Assembly (NCBI GenBank): GCA_949752735.1
Contig: OX457046.1
Location: 35,643,294 to 35,707,293 of the forward strand
Direction of reading: 5' to 3'
DNA from: Lumbricus terrestris
Taxonomy: Eukaryota > Annelida > Clitellata > Crassiclitellata > Lumbricidae
Length of the DNA: 64,000 bases
Below the pieces are notes generated by a model. The model did no database searches and had not been told where the DNA came from. It was given only the letters and a program-made list of their open reading frames with translations. Both the position numbers and the translations under genes were made by a program. Of this stretch, positions 44,001 through 56,041 are shown one piece after another. Each line of letters opens with the position of its first letter. The stretch's first letter is position 1.

Positions 44001-46845
44001 ACTTGGAATTTGGGCTTGAAAAACATACTTTAACATGGGGCTCTAAAAAAGACTGGGGGGGTTGAACCCCCCCAACCCCCCCGGCAATTCTCACCCTGCG
44101 CGCACGCATGTGTTTGTCTGTGTCTCACTTTCTGTGTCTCTGTTCTTCACTTTCTCTGTCTCTCTCTTTCTCTGTCTGTCTGTCTCTGTGTCTTTCTCTG
44201 TCTCTCTCTCTCTGCATTTTTTGTCTGTCTCAGTCTGTCTTTCACTCTCTATATCTGTCTCTATCGCCTACCTTCAGGCTTGAATTAATCCCTTCCAGAT
44301 GAGGGCACACAGATCCTTTTTCTCCTCCTGTTTCCATCACCAATATCTCCTTTCTTCAATCTGATAAACCACCTCAGGTGATAATTATTGTGTCGCGTCT
44401 TCTCATCTCTTCCTCCTCTGCTGTCCTCCTCTGCATTGACCTCTGCCATAATAATTCCCTTATGCAGAGCTCTTTTATCCTCTCTTCTCATCACATGCAG
44501 GGCTGTTTTTAAGGAATTTTTAGAACTGCACAACTCCTTCTTTCCTTTCCCATTCTCCATGGTAAATTACTTTCAATTGGAGGACAATGACCTTTTTGCT
44601 AGTTTTAACTGTACAGAAGTGCTTCTACAACTGCACAAATCCATCTAGAACTGCACGTTTTGTGCACAACTGCACGTTAAAAAATGCCCTGATCACGTGA
44701 CTCTACCATCTCAACCTTACCTCTCGTATTTTGAGTTAATTGAAGCAATTACATGCCACTCGTCGCCTCTTTCAGATTACTTACCCTTCAGTGAGACTAA
44801 ATAGTTCATGTAGAGCAGGTTTCACATGCTTTGATCGTTCCATATGCTGCTAGTGGCCACCATCATGTTAATTAAAACTGTGCTTGCTTTGATATCGTGC
44901 ATTTATTAACCTGTAATTTGCTGATATTTTCTGCTTTAGCCATTTTCGATCGAAAGCTATATATTGCTATTTTTGTTGGTTATTTTCATAATTTACTCAG
45001 ATACGCTCCCAGCCCAGCCACAATAAAACTAGTCGCTACTGAAACACCTGTATATACAACAGAAACAAACTCTCTTCTAATATTGGTAAATATGTTATAG
45101 TAAATAGGCTATTTTTTAGGAACATGATTTTCGTAAAACCCATTTTTTATTTTCCATTGTTCCTGGAATTTCTTCGGTTAATTATTGCGCCGTTTCTGAA
45201 GGTCTTCCTTTCGTCTCTGCGCCAAACAAGTTCGAATCGTTGGCTTGCAACGACACGATGGTCGAAGTGAGCGGGTCGCTGAACGTCCTTGCGTGCAGCC
45301 TCATGAAGATTGCAAACGACATCCGCTTGCTCGGATCTGGACCGAGGTGTGGCCTTGGTGAACTCGTTCTTCCGGAGAATGAACCCGGCAGCAGCATCAT
45401 GCCAGGTAAACAGACTAATACCCGGCGATAATTGATCAACGTTTAATACGCGGAAGCCGATTAGGGCGAAGCGCGTCGCCGCTTCCGGGAATTTTGAGTC
45501 TTGCGGAGATTGAACTCGGTCGCTGTAATCATGCGTTGTGAGCCGCTGGTCTCCGACGTTTACAAGCTAATCTGTGCACGGTGGGGAGCCAGTTAGTTGG
45601 AGCGTTTTGTATGTGGGGAACAGTGGGGGGAGGGTGGGGGGGTTGAAACATCCTTGAGGTTGCTGCTGCGGGAGACCTTGGACATGTCCTTCGCTCACAG
45701 TACTTGCCCACTGCCATTGACTTATGCTTTAAAATAATGATAATGAGGACGACGACAATTTCTATGACGCCATAACACAGCACGTGCCGTCACAAGGGCA
45801 CCTCTACAAACCAACCAGTAGACCTTATAGAAGAGATATGTCTTGAGGCGAGACTTGAGTCTCGACTGAGTTGGCTGGATGAACAGTGGTTGGGGGGGTG
45901 TTGGTGGTGGCATGCTTTGTCATCAGATAGTGGCAGTGGCATAATCACTGAGTGATTAGTCGGCATATGCATGGGTGGGTGGGGGCGCGGGCTCCACAAT
46001 ATGTACGACGTAACAAGTTTTGCATACATGTATGACATATGGATGGATATCGTAACTGCATCTTCTCCTGGTGGCTGTCTGGTGGGCAAAATGCACGTTT
46101 TGGTGTGAATGTGCACATGCTACAAACTTAATATCTTGATGATCTCATTCATTCTCCTCTTTCTGTGTCTTTTATTGACCTCTCCGTTCTCTGACAAACT
46201 AGGACCACTATTGCTGAAACGCGACCCTTTACCGTCATTGAACCCTCTTTATCGAATTCCCTTCCACCCACTCTGCATTCTTTCTCGAGCGATATCTACA
46301 TCTCCCTCTTCCGAAGACCTATATTTTCCCACTGGATGCGCCACTGAATGCCAATGTAAGCGGCATTACAGAAATTGCGTTACTTTATATTAACAATAAT
46401 GCTAATAATATAATTTTCAGGTAAAGTTAATCCGACGCAGTGCGAGGCCGTTACCATGGTAGCGGCGCAGGTCTTCGGCAACCACCAGGCCGTGACGGTC
46501 GGCGGTAGCAACGGTCACTTCGAGCTGAACGTCTTCAAACCGATGATCATCCGCAACGTTCTCCACTCGATCCGTCTGCTCGGCGGCGTCTGCAAGTCGT
46601 TCTCTGCGAACTGCGTCTGCGGGATCCAGCCAAATGTTGAACGCATTTCGAAGCACGTCGACGAGTCGCTAATGTTGGTTACCGCACTGAATCCACGCAT
46701 TGGTTACGACAAGGCCACGCAGATCGCGAAGTATGCCCATAAGAACGGTTTGACATTGAAGGAAGCTGCGACTCAATTGGAGTTGCTGACCGCGGAGGAG
46801 TTCGACGAGTGGGTCAAGCCGCAGAACATGCTCGGTCCGAAGTGA
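38052..46845 (+). CDS. FH: fumarate hydratase (class II fumarase)
   Basis: Interconverts fumarate and L-malate; homotetramer of the mitochondrial TCA cycle and the cytosol. Coding exons: 38052-38054, 38330-38449, 39073-39183, 40150-40326, 41285-41440, 43327-43438, 43611-43691, 45202-45405, 46421-46845. All have GT/AG sites and consistent phase. The sum is 1,389 bases, 462 residues, close to the human cytosolic form (467). Motifs in order: [13 protein letters not shown] start; [33 protein letters not shown] with the catalytic His; [25 protein letters not shown]; the fumarase signature [11 protein letters not shown] split over the last two exons; C-terminus [16 protein letters not shown]. No disabling change was seen. 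The protein begins where cytosolic FH begins in mammals, and no mitochondrial targeting sequence was found. Introns contain LINE ends and hAT MITEs. Confidence 0.95.
38515..38775 (-). mobile_element. LINE 3' fragment in FH intron
   Basis: The minus frame includes [10 protein letters not shown], then [20 protein letters not shown], resembling the RT C-terminal signature (RAFSVAAPxLWNSLP). It then runs into a degraded GGAGTGATTCTGAGTAG and agaggtgctatgtaaa tail. Frame is imperfect; dead fragment. Confidence 0.65.
39400..39530 (-). mobile_element. LINE 3' fragment in FH intron
   Basis: The minus strand shows cagttgctcaagacctctct, GGGAGCGTCTCTCAGTA and aggcgttatataaattttg, the same ending as 31216-31325. 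Confidence 0.6.
39548..39705. mobile_element. hAT MITE with perfect TSD
   Basis: 158 bp from CAGTGGCATAGCCAGG to TTGCCTACGCCACTG, imperfect inverted termini. It is flanked by exact 8-bp repeats gtcagggg (39540-39547 and 39706-39713). It sits in an FH intron. Confidence 0.88.
39870..40079. mobile_element. hAT MITE family A, copy 3, perfect TSD
   Basis: 210 bp from CAGGGCTTAAAGTGTGG to CCCACTTTCAGCACTG, flanked by exact gtattaaa (39862-39869 and 40080-40087). It carries one more ggggcgtccagg block than copies 1 and 2. It ends 70 bases before FH exon 40150. Confidence 0.9.
41518..41670. mobile_element. hAT MITE family C, copy 1
   Basis: 153 bp from CAGGATGAGAATTG to CAATTCTCACACTG. The flanks cttattgt and cttgttgt match at 7 of 8. 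Its interior is the reverse complement of the second copy at 43953-44098, so the two are in opposite orientation. Confidence 0.82.
42995..43035 (-). repeat. short dispersed repeat S4, minus copy
   Basis: cattgccagtcccaagcttggag, complementary to the TTGGGACTGGCA core of S4. Confidence 0.5.
43953..44098. mobile_element. hAT MITE family C, copy 2, perfect TSD
   Basis: 146 bp from CAGTATGAGAATTG to CAATTCTCACCCTG, with exact flanking cgcgcacg (43945-43952 and 44099-44106). Confidence 0.88.
44107..44275. repeat. (TCTG)n/(TCTC)n microsatellite
   Basis: Imperfect tetranucleotide array starting directly after the MITE; several phases are open. Confidence 0.85.
44498..44691. mobile_element. hAT MITE family B, copy 2
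   Basis: 194 bp from CAGGGCTGTTTTTAAGG to TTAAAAAATGCCCTG, repeated aactgcac motifs inside. The flanks atcacatg and atcacgtg match at 7 of 8. Confidence 0.85.
45725..45925 (-). mobile_element. LINE 3' fragment in FH intron
   Basis: The minus frame reads [16 protein letters not shown], like the (F/L)K-x-x-LKTYLF motif that closes CR1/L2-type reverse transcriptase ORFs. The short non-coding end follows. Confidence 0.6.
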
Positions 46846-49800
46846 TGAGAAATGATAGGCCCCAGTTTGTGTAGCGGAGTGATCGGTTTGTTTCGGAGAT
46901 GTGTTTGGTACCAAGGGTTTATTTACGAAAGTTTGTTCATTGGTGTAGCAGTTGTGTTGTATGACTGCGGTCTGGTGCATAATATTATATCTTAATTTAT
47001 GATCTGACTCACTTCATCGATTTAATCCAAACTGGTCACTGCATAAGGGAATTAACAAAAGAGGATGCATTCAACCATGAAAGCCTGAAAAACTGGCAGT
47101 GAACTAGAGTGGGGCCCATCTCTCCTTTCTTACCCAATTGTTGGTGTCTGTGTCTTTTCATTTGATCCCTAGTTTTTTTGTCATCCCTAATATTATGTCT
47201 TCTCTATTTTGCACACTTGTCATCCATACTGGTTTCCTCTCTTATGTTACTAACGGTTAAGCCCTGTTAGTTGTCCTGCAATCAAGGCATGTTGCTTGGT
47301 CAACTTTGTGTGAAAATATCTGCTGTTTACAATACTTGGTTGTACTTGATCTGCGATTAGTAGCTAAATGATTTGCATATCAGCAGCAGATTTGCTTGAG
47401 GACTTTCGAGATTTGACTTTCTTACAATTTGTGGTGCCTTTATTTTAATACAAAATACGTTCTTACTTATTTACAGTCAAAATTTCTAACAGTTACGAAT
47501 ACTGCACATCTTATTGTAGAACTTGTGTAAAGAAAACAAATACTTCTATTTAAGAACTGCATTCAATAAGCAACTTGCGTGAATTCTGGGCTGAGGGCTG
47601 ATGAAATCATGAACCCTAGATTTCTAAAATGCACTTGAAAGCATAGGGCACCAGATTATTCACAAGGGCTGATCAAGTGTGACTGGATGCAGAGCCATGT
47701 AGAACCCTGCTCACTGTGGTTTATTGCTGCTTCATTGTATTGTATATAAGCATTTATAAAGGGCCCCCTTGTAGGATGAACCATTCAGAATTGCTTCCAT
47801 TGTGCAAGGCCCCAAGAGCAGAAGCAGGTTTAGAGAAGATAGTCAGAGAGAATTATAGTGCATGCAGCAGGAGAATGTGTATACCAAAGAAAGGCAAAAT
47901 TTTATGATTCCTATTGAAGAATGTATATTTTATTAAATCATTCATTTACTTAGTTGAACTTGCAACTTTGCACCTGCTTACGTGAATAGTGTTCATTGTT
48001 TCAATTTTTAACTTGCATGTAAAATGCTAGCTGTTCATGTATCATTGTGATGCTAGAGATGCGAGATTTCGGCACACAAAGTACTACGTAGATGGTTTAT
48101 TAGATGTGAAATATGTTTGTTTCTATGGTAGGCCTACTTATTCTGTAGCGCATATTTTTTATCGCAAGGTACTTGTCTCAGCAGTCGTGTTTTTAGTATA
48201 CTGATTGAAATTACATAACAATCGATAATAATCCATCAATAATAACAAATCTTAATTGCTGCAGCATTAATATTTGTTATAGTTTTTAGTTGGATTGTGA
48301 TCTGGTTTCTCTAATAGATTATGATTCTGATATAACTTGAAGCAATCGATGATTGGCACGTTCTTCATTATTGTATAACGGAGCTATAAAAATGTTAGGT
48401 TAGATTTAATTTCAAAATTGAAATGAAGTAAATTTCAACAGATTAGTTTGCCAAGAGATAATTTGTTACAGGTAGTTAGTTGCAGACTTGCATTGTCATG
48501 TTATTTTGTTGAAACGGCAGTTGAATTTGTTTTATGCACTTAAAATATCTTAATGCTGAAAGTGATCTGGTGCTGTTGACCTATATGCATGTTTGTGTTT
48601 CCCTTTGGTACGTAAACAAGGAGTGACGACAATTTTCGTGTTGTTACAAGTCTCTTGTTGCTAGTTTTCTATGCATACCCGTTCCCGCCAAGTCACCTTA
48701 TGTGACTGTATGCAAAGCTATGCCAACCACCATTGTGGACACGAGTTATATAATACATGCCAAGCATGGCTTCATCTCGTTCATGTAAATCTCAAGACTT
48801 ATCCGCACCAAACACGATATGGCTATCCCGAGAAACATCGCAACCAAACACGATATGTCGCGACCAAACACGATATGGCTTCAGGGAGACTTATTTATTT
48901 GCTCCTCCTAAATTGAATCAAAATCTGCAAGGGTTTTCTTGCATTCATTTCACTGTTTTTTTGCCAGGTCAAAGTTCAGGCGTGTTATGCATGCACTGGA
49001 CAGGATTTGTGTACTCGGAGCGAAAGTGATCACAGTGACAACATTAATAAAATCATGGGATTTGTGCAGCATGTAAAACGCGAAGGATGTGGGAACCAGC
49101 TTATTCACAGGCGCTTAGTCAAAAAAAATCGACGTGGAGGTGGTCGTGTAAATACTGCTTCCAGATCAAGCTCCAAAGGGCATTCATGCATCGGATTGTG
49201 TAAAAAAGCAAAACTGTAGGCTAAGTGCATGCCTAACAAGAGCTTTAAATTAATTAAGAAATAAATAGGTATTCAGGATTTTGAGTCATTCTAGGCTGGG
49301 CTAGTATGAGGTTTGTTTAAAATTTAATGTCCCAGGCATAGACGAACCACGGACTCAAAATCTCCAAATATTATACCCTTTTACAAACTTATTTAGCATG
49401 CCAATGGAAATAATCGGTCATTAGTTATTAAAGCTACGATTATATTATCTTCTGATAGCATCATTAGTGGTGATAAAACCGTTTTCGCTTGACCCGACGC
49501 GAGTCCTTTGTGAGCCCACAGTGTCCTGTCTGGGTTTAAACTTTTTCTTCAGATTATTTTACACTAGAATGCTTTCTCCAGAAATTTCGCTCCTGTCCAA
49601 AGGCCTACTTCCTGCTTCTGTAGGCCTAGCCTGCAAAAGACAGGTCAGCACAACCTTGAACGTGACTCGCGTTTCAGCGAAGGAGGTGAAATCATATCCG
49701 AAATTTTCCCAATTTCATTTATATAAAAAGATAATTTTAAATAGTGCGGTAATGGAAATCATCCGGCTGGCAGGCAATGTAGTTTTTGTTATCTTTGATC

Positions 49801-51741
49801 TCCACAATAGCCTACATGTTGCAACTTGCAATTAATAATAACGTAAACAGTACACAATGGCCTTGGCGTGCGCTCGGAATTTTTAGACCATAGAGCTATT
49901 ATTATATGCATAGTCGGTCAAATCATCTTCGCGTGGGAAGCCATGACACAGGCTGCGTAATTTCTGTTTCGGCGAACTAGAGTGACTGAAATCCAAAGTG
50001 TGTGTGACTGAAATCGATTGAACCAGCGGCTAGTTTCCACGAAACATCGATCCTCCAGAGGCTCTTGTAAAAGCGCTATACAAGCGTCGAAGGACCCGCC
50101 ATTGAACGAGAGTGAATAAGAGGGTGGTCCATAAAGTGGTAAAAATCACTGGCACGAAGAGCAGAGCATCAAGTAGAAAGCGGGATCGATCATCGGAACC
50201 ATGAGGTCGTTGCTCGGAACCCTCTCAAAATTCACTCAGCCTATCATTCACTAGATGGCGATGGTAATGAAGCTCTGCGTGTCGGCTTTTGTAATAGGCC
50301 TACAGTTAGATTCGACTCCTGTAACGATATTGTGATTGATGTAATGGTCCCAAGCCAACTCTAAGTGGTGGGTTCCATAATGGTTCATGAAGGATCCATA
50401 TTGAATTCACGTCCAATACGGTTCATGGAAGGATCTTTATCAAAGTTTTATCCCTCCTCCTCATTTTCTTTTCTCAAACCCTATTTCTTCTCTCGTGGCC
50501 TTGCGCACTGAGACCGCCTCTGAACGGTTCACCCTAGTAGGCGCTTTATAAATGTTTTCTATACAATAGAATAAAAAAAGTTGTGTTCCATGTGGTTCGC
50601 ATGGATTCACATCGAATATGGATTCCATAATTCTTATGTTAGGCCTACATGACAGCCTGATAGGGTCCTTGTCAGGTAAGGGCTACTCGTGGTTATCAGA
50701 GCCTAGAGGGTCAATCTGTTCGAAAATAAAGTTGCCATTAAATCCAAATTGGTCCGATAAATCGTCATAGACTCATAATATTATTATAGGTCTAACACTC
50801 GAACAGTTACACGAAATGAGCAGTGAATATCAGATATTTATCGCGGAAACAAACAAGTCTGAAGCTGTACCTGACATGCAGAACTAAGATGCAAGCAAAT
50901 CAAGAAATCAGGCAGTTGGATATAATAAATAATGTCCACAAACTTTTAAATGATCTCAAAGTCCAACACGTCTGCGCGAGGAATAAGAAACAGTTTGTAA
51001 TAAGCGAAGCTGAATGCAAAGTCGGCCAAGTCTTAGTTTTACAAAGTCAAGCCCATATTATCGAATAGAAGTATTATGGGTGTCCAAGTAGCTCGCAGTT
51101 AAACCGCCAAAAATCCTAACGCGATAAGGGTGAGTCACAGTCGTTTGTTGCTAGGCCTTTGCAACAGGGTCAAGGTTTCCACCCCGGTTGTCGACGTGTG
51201 GCGGCGCCTTCAGATCGTCTGCCACCTTGCGCCGCTGAATCGAGCCAAACGCAGTGGCTCTGACACCAGTCTACAAACGGTCTCGCGTTGACGGGCTGCG
51301 AAGGCAGGGCATGTGGCTGACAGCCGCAGCTGTAGACCTTGAGAAAAGTCAATTCGCACTAAGTGAGAGTACGAGGGCGTGCACATTCGCATCGAGAAAG
51401 TGAAGCAGAACCGGTGTTATGATCACGCCTAATTTGTTTCAGGACAATACGAAGCATTTTGCTACCATTGTTATTGTAAAAATTTAGATGTTAAGCTCAT
51501 TGTCAGTGAAAAGGCCGTTGATCAATATCCAGCTCAGTGCGATTTATTCTTTGCCAGCATACACTGATCGGCGTGGAGTAAGGCGAGCGAGTCTATGTTT
51601 AGATGTGCAACTCAAACGGGGCCTCGTCGTATTCACGGTGCTCATAGTTATGTAGTTTAGGCGTGGAATATCGGCGTTTTCTTCAGATTTTGCACGATTT
51701 ATCTTCGTTTACGGAAGCTGTTTTGTCGTACGGAATATCGG
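46846..51741. other. FH 3' flank and intergenic region
   Basis: It begins with the FH 3'UTR, whose end is not obvious. Pieces of repeat S5 lie near 47622-47690 and 49090-49125. A LINE-tail-like piece with ggcgctttataaatg is at about 50455-50575. No domain-bearing open frame was seen on either strand. Confidence 0.45.
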
Positions 51742-51821
51742 ATGGACGGCGCTAAGTCATCGCAGCGCGAGAAAGTCGCCAAGATGTCAAAAAGCAGGCG
51801 AGAAAATATCGAAGTGCAAAG
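51742..51821 (+). CDS. possible first coding exon, product unrecognised
   Basis: From an ATG at 51742 an open stretch of 26 codons plus two bases runs to a donor (AAAG|gtaggg). The peptide is short, basic and polar (MDGAKSSQRE... ending RRENIEVQ). The surrounding 51.2-51.8 kb is CpG-richer than its flanks, as a promoter might be. No downstream exon in matching phase was found before 64000, so the rest would lie in or beyond a very long intron. The basic KSRREN stretch could suggest a DNA-binding region, but that is a guess. Confidence 0.3.
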
Positions 51822-52717
51822 GTAGGGTTGATACATGTTATCTGTAAGCTTACTACGCGATGGGTTTGTTTACGTGCTCGGTGATAGTCATGTGTGTGTG
51901 TGTGTGTGTTATTGTACATGCGCCTTTAGTTAGAAGTATTCGGAAAAGAACGGTATCAGGTTATTGATCCGGTTTGTTTTGATAATAAAAATTATGTAGA
52001 CGTTGAAGGTTATGTCATGTAGATCGATCGGTTTGAGAGCATGTTGTGGTGTTGCTTATAGTGCAAGGTGTTATTCGTTTTGAATAAGTGTCGATGAACT
52101 TTGGGTGAAGCCTTGAAGGGGTGCAGATATTATGGCTCGCCGATGAACGAACCATGCACAGTTAGGGACTCAAAACATTCTTGTGTATTCAGAGGTCACA
52201 CTCTTGTGTTTAGCAGTGAGCTATGTCCAAGGGAGTAGGCAGTGCTTAGTATGTATCTGGAACATTTCCAAGCGTCCTTGAACATGCATACGCCTACTCG
52301 TGAGATTTTCACACAGCAGAAATAAGGGCGTTAAAAGGCTATGCCCTGACAGTAGCCTTGATTCTTTGATTTTTAAAAAACTAGTGTTGCGAGTCGGTGC
52401 TCGTTTTAGGACTTCGAACGAAGATTGCCGTTCTAACTGAATGAAATACTTGACATTATGTGTCATTTGTATATACTTGGATTACTTAATTAGTTACTTT
52501 CTGTTAGAAATATGCCCATGGTCAGTGGTTAAAGCGGTTTTTGGTGAGCAGTGTGAACGCTAAAGAATAGTTTTATTGGAACGCGCGTATCTCCAGGCAT
52601 GATGAACGGGAACATAAGCCAAGAATTTCTAGAGCAGTGGGAATGCCGTTCCCACCCATTTTAAACCCTGCCCGTAGTGATTTATAGTAAAGTGTTGAGT
52701 CGATTGTGACTCAGGTA

Positions 52718-52785
52718 GCGCTCATGAATAAGCTGGTGCCCTGCACTTGACTTTCGAATGGCGCTTTGGAAATTTGGAGATTATA
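52718..52785 (-). repeat. short dispersed repeat S5, minus copy
   Basis: Minus strand: atttccaaagcgccattcga, then aagtgcagggcaccagcttattcatgag; similar to 24793 and 58660. Confidence 0.5.
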
Positions 52786-52830
52786 CGATTGGTTGAATTT
52801 TGATTTCAGCAGTACGGTATTTGAAAGGAA

Positions 52831-53050
52831 TGCATGACGATGTAGTGGCTAAGCTGTTGTATGCAAGGTTGGGGGTTCAAATCCTTGCCAGGGCAGAAAT
52901 TTCCTTTGAGATTTCATCTTCACATGCGCCCCTAGCCAGCTCAGCTGAAATGAGTGCACTGATGGTACACTGTTAGTTAGAGGTTCAGAAGGCAAGGGAG
53001 AGGACTGGCCACCAACCTGCATGATTATGCTGCTAATAAAAGCTGGTTAA
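52831..53050 (+). mobile_element. tRNA-derived SINE (family S6)
   Basis: cgatgtagtggctaagctg (A-box-like) followed by GGGGGTTCAAATCCTTGCC (B box) at the spacing expected in a tRNA. An unrelated body follows (agtgcactgatggtacactg). The two flanking arms do not pair as a real tRNA acceptor stem would, so this is a SINE and not a tRNA gene. Confidence 0.6.
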
Positions 53051-53504
53051 TACTCCATACCCATGATGTGTCTCTCAAGGTCAACTTAAGGAAATGCTGT
53101 TCTTCTTATGTGTCCAGCTATAAATCGCAAGTGTAGGCCTTAAATACATTTTAATACACTTAATAAAGAAGCACACATTGCCTCTTACAAGCATTATGAC
53201 AGTCCAAGACCTCTTGAAACTGGTTTTAAGTGAAGTCAATGTGCCTCATTATAAACTTTTATGTCATAGTGTATTAAAGGCTTGTATGATTTCTTACATA
53301 TCAACCTGGCCTCCCATAGGCAAAATTATTAATTTATTTTGTTGCAAAAACTTCATGATGATGATGGCGGTGATGATGATAAATATATGCTTATTAAAAC
53401 TGACAAGTATGCCATAAGATTACATGATGTAGTAGTAACAGACAGTGACAAGTTTGACAGTTGTTGAATTAATTGCACGGCATCCTGCAAGGTGTCCATA
53501 TGTC

Positions 53505-53665
53505 ATACAAGTTATTTTAGCATCACCCATTGGGATTGGAAGGCTGAGTCAACCGTATGGGGTGGAGGGGGTGTCACTTAGTGGGTATCAAACCTGCATC
53601 CTTCTAATCTTTGTTCCAGTGTGTTACCATTTGACCGTGTCCCCATCTCAGTCAACGTTTTGTGT
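53505..53665 (-). mobile_element. tRNA-derived SINE, minus copy
   Basis: The minus strand reads ggtcaaatggtaacacactg (A-box-like) and gatgcaggtttgatacccac (B-box-like), then a non-tRNA body. Confidence 0.5.
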
Positions 53666-53884
53666 TTGTAAGCTTGCTTTTTGTTTTGATGGGTAAAAGT
53701 CTGTTTCTCGTGTTGGCAATGGAGTGAATCGTTTGAAAATTACTGCATGCATATATTCTTGGGATGTGGACGTTAAGGTTTAAGTTGGTTAACTTTGTTT
53801 AATAGTTGGACTGCAGGAGACTGATCATGACAATTGACAAATGCATGGTATGGGCGACTAATTGTGAAGTGCATATAGGTCTCT

Positions 53885-54055
53885 CTATGGAATGGACTTT
53901 CCCATCAGTTCGCTCTGTCATCCTCTCTGGTAGTGTTTCCGCATCTTTCTCTCACTTCAAGACCATCCTTCTCTCTCAGGGTCGATCTCACTGGGAGTGC
54001 TTCTGAAAGGCTTTTGCTGTGAGAAGCGCTTTATAGATAGTTAGATACAATAAAA
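53885..54055 (+). mobile_element. LINE 3'-end fragment
   Basis: cagttcgctctgtcatcctc, ctggtagtgtttcc, cactgggagtgcttctgaaa and gagaagcgctttatag, then an A-rich tail. Same family as 28484-28965. Confidence 0.65.
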
Positions 54056-54448
54056 AAATTTGGGAAATGTCTGTCCCCATTGAAAGATGCGACACTTGAT
54101 TACTGATTAGACCTCGTAGATGTAGTCTGCGACAGTTGCTGAAGAACTCTATAAATGGATACTTGATATCTATATCTTTAAGTTGGTATCTTCCGTTAGA
54201 TGTAAACTTACAGCGCAACATCCTTTTAGAGCTAGCAACTGACCCCACATCTGAACTCGGCCACTGCTTTGTTTCCGTATGGTGCCAGTCTAAACCTGGA
54301 TGAACAGAGGGGGAGAACAGTCACTAATAACGTTCATCATTACGCAGCATTGATAGACGGAAAATGCTCACAATCCACAGAGCTCTGTTGAGTGGTAGGT
54401 CAATAGTTGCAGTTTAACGTTACTGTGTGATAACAAAGATCATGGCGT

Positions 54449-54530
54449 CTACACCCTCCTCCTCCTCCTTTATCCAGGCTTGGGACTGGCACTGGGAGAG
54501 TGCAGCCAGTGGCGAAGTTGCTCTGCCGAA
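54449..54530 (+). repeat. short dispersed repeat S4
   Basis: Clear copy: cctcctcctcctttatccag followed by gcttgggactggcactggga and agtgcagccagtggcg. It recurs at least eight more times in the window in both orientations. Another copy is at 54974-55040. Confidence 0.65.
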
Positions 54531-55867
54531 CGGAATCTTGATTGTCGACGACCGCTGTGGTTGGCTTGCAGTAGCCTATTCTTAAGCCTTCAACGCCAAT
54601 CCAGGCAATCCACCCACTGTTAAATACATTGTAACCTTTGATTGTGCCTTGAGGTGAACAATGAACATGGGCCTGTTTTTCGTGTAGGGACTGTAGCCTA
54701 CGCTGCTCGGCTGATAGGAACATGAAAATCAGAGTTGAAGAGCTTGTTGACCTGAGCTGCTGAACCACAGCGCTAAAGTAAGTGGTGTTCGAGCAGCATT
54801 TCGAGTTTGGATATCGTACCCACGACGATTACAGGATGATAACTAATAACGATATTATTATTTTCTTTGAAACTCACGCAGCGCAGTATGATTACAATCA
54901 GTAATGAACGGAAGATGACAAGTTATTACAGGAGTCGAATTTAAATGTTCGCAGCCATGCAAGGCACCCATCACGTCCTATAGCCCCGGCTTGGGACTGG
55001 CATTGGCCGAGTGCGACCAGTGGCGGCGTTATCCTACTACTCAAGTTTACCAATGCTACATATGCCGTATGGAAGGTTGAGTGGACCTTTTGGGAAGGTA
55101 TGGCGGAAAGCGATCCTGCATCCCTGCTCTCTTCATGCCAGATGCTTTGCCATTACTTTAAACCCCCTCCCTCCTCTGCTTTAGTTACCGGGTGTCAATT
55201 TGTCTCTTATGTCTTTTAATGTGGACTTAAATAGGTTGAGTACGGTAGTTTTCTGGGCCATGTTATCTGCTGTGAAGTTTATGTTGCGTTTTAAAACAAA
55301 ATGATAATTATTCAAGCGGACTGTATGTATAAATTGTAAATTTGTCGCATTTTTGCTTTGCCTGGAGCCTCCTGTTTCTTCAAGGTTTCTTCAAAGGTTG
55401 CTATATAAGTCCATGGAATGGATGACTGAATATTATTATAAAATAGAATATTCATCATTACTTTACCAATTACAAACTGCATTTTGGCTTACACAAAGGT
55501 ATAAAAAATATACCGATTCTTGTGCTGTAGAAATTTACAAGTTGTCAAAGGAGTTGAGGTAGTTTGTTTAATATCTTATTTAGGCAGTGGCCTTGAAATT
55601 GTGTGATCAGATCACTTGCTATTTATTTAGATCTTATAAATTGTCCTAATTATCGAGATTTTTATTCCCACATTTACTTTTGCTTGTGTTGTGTATCATC
55701 TGACATTGTCAAAAGCCTCTTAATAATTTGCCCCAGCTGACGGAAGTAAATACCTCGATCGAATTTATTGTGCTGCTCTACCAGCCTATTAGGCCTGCTT
55801 ATTGACACTTCCCAGCTATTGTACATTTTTCAGGTATTTCATGGGTGAGCGGCAGTATTGGTATGAG

Positions 55868-56041
55868 GACAGAGAAATGGGGAATTTAGAGAGAGAGAGT
55901 GGAGAATTCAGAGTGGAGAATTCAGAGACAAAATGGGGAATTACAGATGAAGTGGAGAATTAGAGATAAAATGGGGGGGTTAGGCTCTATAAAATGGGGA
56001 ATTAGAGATAAACTGGGGAAATTAGAGATAAACTGCGGAAA
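55868..56041. repeat. GGGGAATTAGAGATAAA minisatellite, left part
   Basis: Degenerate units of about 20 bp (ggggaattagagataaaatg and variants). The array is interrupted by the Helitron and continues at 57174. Confidence 0.8.
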
